Shown: positions 33,760 to 39,224 of the stretch, piece by piece | How positions within the stretch are numbered: the stretch's first letter is position 1 | Layout of the letters: every line of letters begins with the position of its first letter | DNA from: GWB2-37-7 sp049684915 | Lineage (GTDB): Bacteria; Bacillota; Clostridia; Lutisporales; Lutisporaceae | Assembly (NCBI GenBank): GCA_049684915.1 | Contig: JBAVGO010000129.1 | Coordinates: 1-39,224, forward strand | Direction: 5' to 3' | DNA: 39,224 nt | The notes under the pieces: generated by a model | The model's database searches: none | Seen by the model: only the letters and a program-made list of their open reading frames with translations | What the model was told of the DNA's origin: nothing | Position numbers and translations under genes: made by a program

Positions 33760-35109
33760 ATGAAAGCAAGAGAGCAAATAAACAATTCTATATTAACCAA
33801 TAAACAGAAGGTATTGAATCATTATCTTCCTCTTTTTGAGAATGAGGATTTTGAAGATATGGAGCTTATTGGCAATAACCATAAGGTTGTTGCTACACCA
33901 ATTTTTATTACTAGAGAGCAAAATAGGATTATTAATGATGACTTGAATAAGGTCATGGAGATTTTGTTTCAGATTCCAGAAATAAGCTTCGGTGGAGATT
34001 ATGAAAGCTACTTTAATGAATTAGGCTTCGGAGAACAGGTCAAAGAGGTACTGCATAAATACAAATTCAGAAAACAGCATCTAAATCTGTTAAGACCTGA
34101 TTGCATTTATGACGGTAAGAATCTTAAGGTGTTGGAATTCAATATTTCCAGTTCCTTGGGTGGCATACTGACAAATGATATAATGGGAAGAGTAGTTCAC
34201 CAGGATATAATGGAGAAAATTGGACTGCTTTCAGAAAACAAATGTGAATTTTTCAATGTAGCTGAAAACTTAGCGAAATATTTACGTAAGTCAGTACCAG
34301 AAAAAGAAAAAATCAAGCTCGCACTGCTATACAAGAATGAGAGATATGAGAAATTAAAATCAGCAATAATGCTTCTAAAGAAGCTCTTTGAACAGACAGG
34401 TATGGAGGTATTACCCTGTGATCCTAGTGATTTGGACTATGATGGCTGTTTGAAGCTGGGAAATCAAGTCATAGATATAGCCTATAGACTATTTTTATGG
34501 GATTTTAAGGAGTTTGGAGGCGGAACAACTCTTCAACCATTGATTAATGCTATTGACGATAATAAGGTGGAGTTTTTTGTACATGTCGGAAGCCGAATGT
34601 ACTCTGCCAAAGCAAATTTAGGACTACTTTCAATCTTAGAGGATTCTCCCAAAATAAGCTCAAGTGCGAGGGAAGCTATTGGAAGAATTATACCTTGGAC
34701 AAGGATTCTTGAAGATCAAGGAACGATGTATAAGGGGCGGAGAATAGATCTTATAGAGTATGTAGCTAAGAATAAGGATGAATTTATAATAAAACCTTCT
34801 GTTGCAGCAGGGGGAAAGGATGTAATCATAGGCAGGGATACCAGTGCAGGAGAATGGAATGCTTTGATAGAAAAGAATAGTGCTTCCCGCAACTTGGTAG
34901 TTCAGGAATTCTACAAAGCGGCACAACTAAAGCTGCCAATTGTATATAGTAAGGAAAAGGATGTAAGAATTGAAGACTTGCAATGCCTTTTCTCACCATT
35001 TTTAATAGATGGCAGGGTAGAAGGATATTTTGTCAGATGTCAAGGAACGGACAATAAAATAATAAATTTGGCATATGGAGCTATATCCACGTGTGCCGTA
35101 TTGATTTAA
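33760..35109 (+). CDS. Circularly permuted ATP-grasp ligase-like protein
   Basis: A 449-residue protein whose pattern fits the glutathionylspermidine-synthase-like or circularly permuted ATP-grasp group: DGKNLKVLEFNISSSLGG (about 124-141), GGGTTLQPLINAI, IIKPSVAAGGKDVIIG (about 345-360) and VEGYFVRCQG near the end. These enzymes form amide bonds between a carboxylate and an amine using ATP. The start at 33760 is supported by AGAGGAGAA; the frame extends back into the Dcd gene but without a ribosome site. Together with the ATP-grasp at 37863 it implies two ligation steps in the pathway. Confidence 0.75.
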   Translation: MKAREQINNSILTNKQKVLNHYLPLFENEDFEDMELIGNNHKVVATPIFITREQNRIINDDLNKVMEILFQIPEISFGGDYESYFNELGFGEQVKEVLHKYKFRKQHLNLLRPDCIYDGKNLKVLEFNISSSLGGILTNDIMGRVVHQDIMEKIGLLSENKCEFFNVAENLAKYLRKSVPEKEKIKLALLYKNERYEKLKSAIMLLKKLFEQTGMEVLPCDPSDLDYDGCLKLGNQVIDIAYRLFLWDFKEFGGGTTLQPLINAIDDNKVEFFVHVGSRMYSAKANLGLLSILEDSPKISSSAREAIGRIIPWTRILEDQGTMYKGRRIDLIEYVAKNKDEFIIKPSVAAGGKDVIIGRDTSAGEWNALIEKNSASRNLVVQEFYKAAQLKLPIVYSKEKDVRIEDLQCLFSPFLIDGRVEGYFVRCQGTDNKIINLAYGAISTCAVLI

Positions 35110-35156
35110 GAATGATAAACAAGCATTTTGCCAGTGATAACAGGGGGTAAGCTAAG

Positions 35157-36128
35157 ATGGAATATATTGTAAATATTGAGAAACTGACTAGAAAGTATAC
35201 TAGTGGAGGAGGACTGTTCAAGAAGAAGCAGGATACAGTGACAGCTGTAAACAATGTATCCTTCAAGGTCAAAAAGGGTGAGGCTATTGGTATACTAGGG
35301 CCTAATGGAGCAGGAAAAACAACCTTAATAAAAATGCTGACAACTATACTTGTCCCTACTAGTGGTAAGGTGACAATTTTAGGCAAGGATCTCATAAAAG
35401 ATGCCAATGAAATAAGGAAAAAAGTGAATGTTGTATACGGTGGCGACAAAGGCTTATATACTAGACTGTCAGCCAAGGATAACTTAAAATATTTCTGCAA
35501 CCTGTATCATGTGCCAGTAGGTCAGCAGAAGGAAAAAATAGAGAGACTACTAGAAATGGTTAATCTTAGTGATGTAGCTGATAGGCGTATAGAGAATTTT
35601 TCGAGAGGGATGAGGCAAAGGCTACATATAGCCAGAGGACTTATAAATGATCCTGAAATACTTTTTCTGGACGAGCCTACAATAGGACTGGATCCAGTAT
35701 CGAGCCTATCTATAAGGAAGCTGATAAAAAGTCTAAACGAAAATGGAATGACTATATTCCTGACCACTCACTACATGCAGGAAGCAGAAGAAATATGTGA
35801 TAGAGTAGCTATCATCAGGAAAGGCAATATGGTACTGCTGGACGATGTAGAAAATGTGAAGGTGAAGTTTAAGAAGAACTATTATATAGAGCTTACATTA
35901 GGGAAGAACTCTGATAGTATAATCACTGCACTTAAGAGCAGCTTTATAAATGTAAATACTACAGATAAGAACAATGATATAATACTGGTTACCTTTGAAT
36001 CCAACGATATAGTATCAGTGATGCAGGAATTACCTGATATACTAGGTGTTTCGGAAATATTGGACTTCAATGTTAAGACAGGCACCTTGGAAGATGCTTA
36101 CATAGAAATAATACAGAACAATAAATAA
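35157..36128 (+). CDS. ABC transporter ATP-binding protein (DrrA/CcmA type)
   Basis: A 323-residue ATPase: Walker A GPNGAGKTT (about 47-55), signature FSRGMRQR, Walker B LFLDEPTIGLDP, and H-loop TTHYMQEAEEICDR. A ~100-residue C-terminal extension after the core is typical of exporters of the drug/antibiotic resistance (DrrA) type. It powers the two ABC-2 permeases encoded next. CAGGGGGT provides the ribosome site. It is probably the efflux pump for the product of the cluster, giving export and self-protection. Confidence 0.93.
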   Translation: MEYIVNIEKLTRKYTSGGGLFKKKQDTVTAVNNVSFKVKKGEAIGILGPNGAGKTTLIKMLTTILVPTSGKVTILGKDLIKDANEIRKKVNVVYGGDKGLYTRLSAKDNLKYFCNLYHVPVGQQKEKIERLLEMVNLSDVADRRIENFSRGMRQRLHIARGLINDPEILFLDEPTIGLDPVSSLSIRKLIKSLNENGMTIFLTTHYMQEAEEICDRVAIIRKGNMVLLDDVENVKVKFKKNYYIELTLGKNSDSIITALKSSFINVNTTDKNNDIILVTFESNDIVSVMQELPDILGVSEILDFNVKTGTLEDAYIEIIQNNK

Positions 36129-36149
36129 TGGGACAGGAAGGAGAATATT

Positions 36150-36938
36150 ATGACAAGCGTTTTGCAAGAAATTAAAGCCTCAATAGTTCTTACTATAAAG
36201 GATAGTCTGTCCCATTCTGCTCTGATTTTCAACCTATCCCTTGCCCCATTTATATATGCAGTAGTATCTATGTATTTGTATCAAGGACTTAATGATAGCA
36301 ATTCTACCTTCTACATGCTTTTAGGAGCGGGAGCCATGGGTGTATGGGAAAGCACACTTATGGGGGGGTCTTGGTCACTTAGAGAGGAAAAAGAGCAGGG
36401 AATACTGGAATATTACCTGTGTGCACCTTCCAGCCTATTATCAATAATACTGGGGAAATGTATAGTATCTGCCCTTATAGGCTTGATTGTACTTCTGGAG
36501 GTATTTCTTATAATTGGTCTGAATATGGATTTATCACTTGCTAATGTGGATTATGGCAAGCTGATAATTGCTTTTGTAATGTTCATGCTCAGCTTCTCAG
36601 TAATGGGATATCTATTGAGCTTTGCATTTCTACTTTTCAGATCCTTCGCTCAGATTTCAAATGTCTTGTCCGATAGTATCAAATTCTTCTGTGGAGTATT
36701 ATTCCCCATAACCATACTTCCAGCAGCCTTTAGGATAGTATCCGTTTTGCTGCCTCCTACATGGGGAGTAGAGCTTGTGAGAACTTCTCTGATAAATAAT
36801 GAAAATGCCTATGTGAGCTTTGGTGGTGCATTTGCCAGAATGTTGATTACTAGCATTGCGGTTATTGTCCTGACAATAGCGGCATTTAAGTTAATAGAAG
36901 TTCGGATAAGAAAGTTAGGGGAATTATCTAAAATATAG
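36150..36938 (+). CDS. ABC-2 type transporter permease (first)
   Basis: A 262-residue membrane protein with about six transmembrane segments and the ABC-2 pattern: GAMGVWESTLMGGSWSLREEKEQGILEYYLCAPSS, containing the conserved E-x-G-x-L segment, and the LFPITILPAAFRIVSVLLPPTWGVELVR motif near the end. It lies 21 nt after the ATPase gene with AAGGAG before its ATG. It is a half of the exporter; the second half is encoded at 37060. Confidence 0.9.
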   Translation: MTSVLQEIKASIVLTIKDSLSHSALIFNLSLAPFIYAVVSMYLYQGLNDSNSTFYMLLGAGAMGVWESTLMGGSWSLREEKEQGILEYYLCAPSSLLSIILGKCIVSALIGLIVLLEVFLIIGLNMDLSLANVDYGKLIIAFVMFMLSFSVMGYLLSFAFLLFRSFAQISNVLSDSIKFFCGVLFPITILPAAFRIVSVLLPPTWGVELVRTSLINNENAYVSFGGAFARMLITSIAVIVLTIAAFKLIEVRIRKLGELSKI

Positions 36939-36975
36939 GTTTGATGCTTATATCTTGTTATTAGGGAATTTACGA

Positions 36976-37059
36976 CATATGAATCAAGGAATACATTTCG
37001 CACATTTTGAATTCAATGTAAAATGTTTAGTGCGAAATATATAGAAGAAAGGATATAAA
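36976..37059 (+). repeat. Leader repeat element, copy 3 (upstream of the second permease)
   Basis: CATATGAATCAAGG, then a perfect 9-bp stem ATTTCGCAC (36995-37003) and GTGCGAAAT (37030-37038), with inner pairing ACATTTT/AAAATGT, then the ribosome site and ATG 37060. Relative to copy 1, stem pair 1 changes G-C to A-T and pair 5 changes T-A to C-G, both keeping the base pair. Confidence 0.8.
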
Positions 37060-37842
37060 ATGGATAGTTTAAAGAGATTTTTTTCCAATATATTATTAAG
37101 CTATAAGTCAATTTATGGCTTCATGAGCCTTAGAGCCTACCTTGTACTGGTTATATTGGTGCCTTTTTTTCAAACAGCTTTGTTTTCATACCTTAACTAT
37201 TTCATTAATGGAGAAACGGGCATGAGGTATGCTGCTCTGGGTAACGCACTTTATACTATATGTATATTTGTAGTATTTACAATGGGTGCTTCTATAACGA
37301 CAGAACGAAGGCTTGGTACTTTGCAGACCATACTGCTTTCACCAACTAACAAACCTATGTTGTTTGTTACAAAATCAGTTCTACATGTTCTGGAAGGTAT
37401 AGTAACTTGCTGCTTCAGTCTTGCGTTTGGAAGGATATTCCTAAAACTAAACTTTGATAATATTAATTGGATGAATATGATTGCTGTAATACTTTTGACA
37501 ACAGTTATGATGATAGGTGTGGGAATGTTTGCAGGGGTTTTAGGTCTGCTATTTAGAAAGGCAACTCCTATACTCAACTCTATCAATTTAAGTATATTTT
37601 TGCTGTGCGGCGTAAACTTTCCCGTTGACAGACTGCCAAAAGGATTACAGATAATATCAGATGCAATACCACTAACATACGGTATAAGACTTCTACGTGC
37701 TGTATATAAGGGTGAAGGTATTTTAAACATGGACTTGCTGTATTTATGCATAACAGGTGTAGTGTTTTTTGTAGTTAGTAATAGGATTTTTATTATATCA
37801 GAGAATTATAGCAGGCAGAAGGGTACCTTGGACTACTATTAA
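37060..37842 (+). CDS. ABC-2 type transporter permease (second)
   Basis: A 260-residue membrane protein with about six hydrophobic helices, homologous in layout to the 36150 product: TERRLGTLQTILLSPTNKPM and VNFPVDRLPKGLQIISDAIPLTYGIRLLR are the ABC-2 family segments. A 121-nt gap with the leader repeat interrupts the operon before it, so its translation may be controlled separately from the partner permease. The start is set by AAGGAT within the repeat. Confidence 0.9.
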   Translation: MDSLKRFFSNILLSYKSIYGFMSLRAYLVLVILVPFFQTALFSYLNYFINGETGMRYAALGNALYTICIFVVFTMGASITTERRLGTLQTILLSPTNKPMLFVTKSVLHVLEGIVTCCFSLAFGRIFLKLNFDNINWMNMIAVILLTTVMMIGVGMFAGVLGLLFRKATPILNSINLSIFLLCGVNFPVDRLPKGLQIISDAIPLTYGIRLLRAVYKGEGILNMDLLYLCITGVVFFVVSNRIFIISENYSRQKGTLDYY

Positions 37843-37862
37843 GTAAGGATAGGAGTGTTAAA

Positions 37863-39095
37863 ATGGAAAGAAGTAGATTACTGCTTTTGAGAGCAGGGTT
37901 TCATAGAGAATTTGCTATTAAGACTATATTTAGAAGCAACATAGACCTTGGTATAATCGAAAGACCCTATATAAATGACCTTGCCTATGCCGATTATCCA
38001 TACATTATAGATGATATATGGAATCCGAAGAAAATGTTCGATATCGCCCTGGAAGCTAATAAGAAACACAGGTTTGACGGTATAGCAACCTTTGCTGATA
38101 CTAGTATAGTTGCACTAGGTATGCTAAGCGACTATTTGGGCTTGGACTATTTCAGCGAAGCTACTGCAAAAGTATTGATTAACAAGTTTGAGGTAAGAAA
38201 AAGGCTAAGTAAGGCAGGCATAGAAGATACCATGTTTTTTGAGGTTAATTCCATAGAAGATTTGGAGAAGGCTGCAAATAAGCTGGGCTATCCCTTTGTG
38301 CTAAAGCCTACTGACAGAACCGCAAGTAAGGGTGTAGTAAAGATAACTGACAAGAATCAACTAGAAAAAGAATACAACTATACTACAAAGATATCAAAAA
38401 ATAAGAGAGTGATAGCAGAACGTTATCTGACTGGCACAGAATATTGTGTTGAGGTAGTAGTTTACAAGCATGAACCTTATGTGGTTGCTATTACAAAGAA
38501 AAGCATAAGCGATGGCAAGTATTGCATCAAGCTTGCCGCAGTAACGCCTGCACCTATAGAGGATAAGCTAAAGAATAAGATAGAGAGCTTTATCAAGGAG
38601 TCCGTAAGACAATTTGACATAGCAAACTCCATATTGCATATAGAAATCAAGGCTGACGAGAATGATAAGGTATCGTTGGTGGAAATAAATCCTAGACCTG
38701 CTGGTGGAGGTATGATAGAAAACATATACAAGCTAAAGGGTATGAATTTGTATGATTATTTCCTAGCCATTGCATTTAAGCAGGAAATCGATATAAACAA
38801 GCTAAAAGCTGAAATAGAGAAGCCTTTTAATGGCTATGCCCTATATTATTCCTTTATTAACCCTGTAAAAAGCGGTGTAATAGACAAGGTATGCGGTATT
38901 AACGAAGTATCAAAGGAATTGCTGTCTGGTGAGGAAAAAATAACACTTTGCTATAGAGATGGCGACTTCCTGCCCATGCCCGAAACCAACGAGGATGTCA
39001 GGGGATACTTATACCTTATGGCTCAAGACAGCAAAGAAATAGTTGAGCGTTCCCAGAGGATAGCCAACTTAATAGACTTCAAGCTGAAGGAATAG
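37863..39095 (+). CDS. ATP-grasp ligase (carboxylate-amine ligase type)
   Basis: A 410-residue ATP-grasp enzyme. The pre-ATP-grasp domain spans about 1-110; the A-domain and B-domain follow (FVLKPTDRTASKGVVKI at about 145-161, then RVIAERYLTGTEYCVEVVV), and the metal-binding VSLVEINPRPAGGGM is at about 270. A C-terminal ~100-residue extension follows, as in D-alanine-D-alanine-like or dipeptide ligases (BacD, L-amino acid ligases). It is expected to join an amino acid or peptide through an acyl phosphate. GGATAGGAG precedes the ATG; it lies 21 nt after the exporter genes, within the same operon. Confidence 0.88.
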   Translation: MERSRLLLLRAGFHREFAIKTIFRSNIDLGIIERPYINDLAYADYPYIIDDIWNPKKMFDIALEANKKHRFDGIATFADTSIVALGMLSDYLGLDYFSEATAKVLINKFEVRKRLSKAGIEDTMFFEVNSIEDLEKAANKLGYPFVLKPTDRTASKGVVKITDKNQLEKEYNYTTKISKNKRVIAERYLTGTEYCVEVVVYKHEPYVVAITKKSISDGKYCIKLAAVTPAPIEDKLKNKIESFIKESVRQFDIANSILHIEIKADENDKVSLVEINPRPAGGGMIENIYKLKGMNLYDYFLAIAFKQEIDINKLKAEIEKPFNGYALYYSFINPVKSGVIDKVCGINEVSKELLSGEEKITLCYRDGDFLPMPETNEDVRGYLYLMAQDSKEIVERSQRIANLIDFKLKE

Positions 39096-39122
39096 CAGAT
39101 ATTAATATATAGGAGGCTTTGT

Positions 39123-39224
39123 ATGAAATTAGAGCTTGTGAAGGCTGGTAATAATACTATTATTTCTGAAAACCTTAACAATTTTGCTGACTATGAAAAT
39201 AATGCAATATATTACCCCTTATAC
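39123..39224 (+). CDS. Start of a further cluster gene (3' partial)
   Basis: An ATG at 39123 with AGGAGG at 39111-39116 begins a frame open to the window edge (34 codons seen). It lies 28 nt after the ATP-grasp gene, so the operon continues. The visible part (MKLELVKAGNNTIISENLN) gives no family. Confidence 0.75.
   Translation, partial: MKLELVKAGNNTIISENLNNFADYENNAIYYPLY

Noticed and set aside
1317..37059. The three leader repeats as a CRISPR-like array
   Set aside because: Copies are kilobases apart, unequal in length and tied to start codons, with no spacers or cas genes.
37251..37751. 166-codon minus-strand frame
   Set aside because: It is antisense to the second permease gene; open only because that membrane protein uses a restricted codon set.
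25093..39224. Anti-phage defence island based on the dCTP-deaminase-fold genes
   Set aside because: The ABC exporter and two amide ligases point to a made and exported compound; no nuclease, toxin or other defence effector is present. Not fully excluded, because the cluster continues beyond the window.

Overview
The window comes from an AT-rich, low-GC Gram-positive anaerobe, most likely of class Clostridia. The evidence is strong AGGAGG-type ribosome binding sites, frequent GTG/TTG starts, an [FeFe]-hydrogenase maturase (HydG) with its TM1266-family companion, a tungsten-type aldehyde:ferredoxin oxidoreductase, and many ferredoxin-like proteins. I saw no tRNA, rRNA, CRISPR array, transposase or phage gene.

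Layout. 1-694: 3' part of a uridine-kinase-like gene. 740-2853: a promoter, a ~200-nt leader ending in a terminator, a TM1266-family regulator and hydG. 3015-6777: a probable metallocluster-assembly group: DUF134 regulator, CGGC-domain protein, NifX/NifB-like protein, two MinD-type ATPases carrying ferredoxin insertions, and a second NifX/NifB-like protein. 6957-8370: MOSC protein, a tiny lysine-rich protein, DUF3010 and YwbE. 8521-12821: MATE exporter, MarR regulator plus an FtsH-type protease, and LapA on the minus strand. 13080-15745: AOR, MoaD-like and ThiF/MoeB-like, a compact oxidoreductase and cofactor operon. 15950-20425: second MATE exporter, a DUF2156 protein overlapping tail to tail with an ATP-grasp ligase, and a CvfB-like S1 protein. 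20431-20700: REP-like palindromic repeats. 20724-24900: DUF5058 membrane protein, a second membrane protein, CapA-like phosphoesterase and M20 peptidase.

25093 to the window end is the most unusual part. It is a tightly packed same-strand operon of at least 13 genes: two dCTP-deaminase-fold proteins, a PEP-synthase-like dikinase, a novel protein with a CYTH-type signature, a HAD phosphatase, a phosphodiesterase-superfamily enzyme, an HPr-kinase-like P-loop protein, a small nucleotide-kinase-like protein, two ATP-grasp ligases of different subfamilies and a three-gene ABC-2 exporter. This combination of phosphoryl transfer, deoxynucleotide chemistry, peptide-bond-type ligation and export fits no pathway I can name. 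I infer an undescribed biosynthetic system, possibly for a phosphorylated or nucleotide-derived, amino-acid-ligated exported compound. The next gene begins at 39123 and runs off the window.

A second notable signal is a dispersed leader element ending exactly at the start codons of three unrelated genes (hydG, the CvfB-like gene, the second ABC permease). Two copies form the same hairpin with compensatory base-pair changes.
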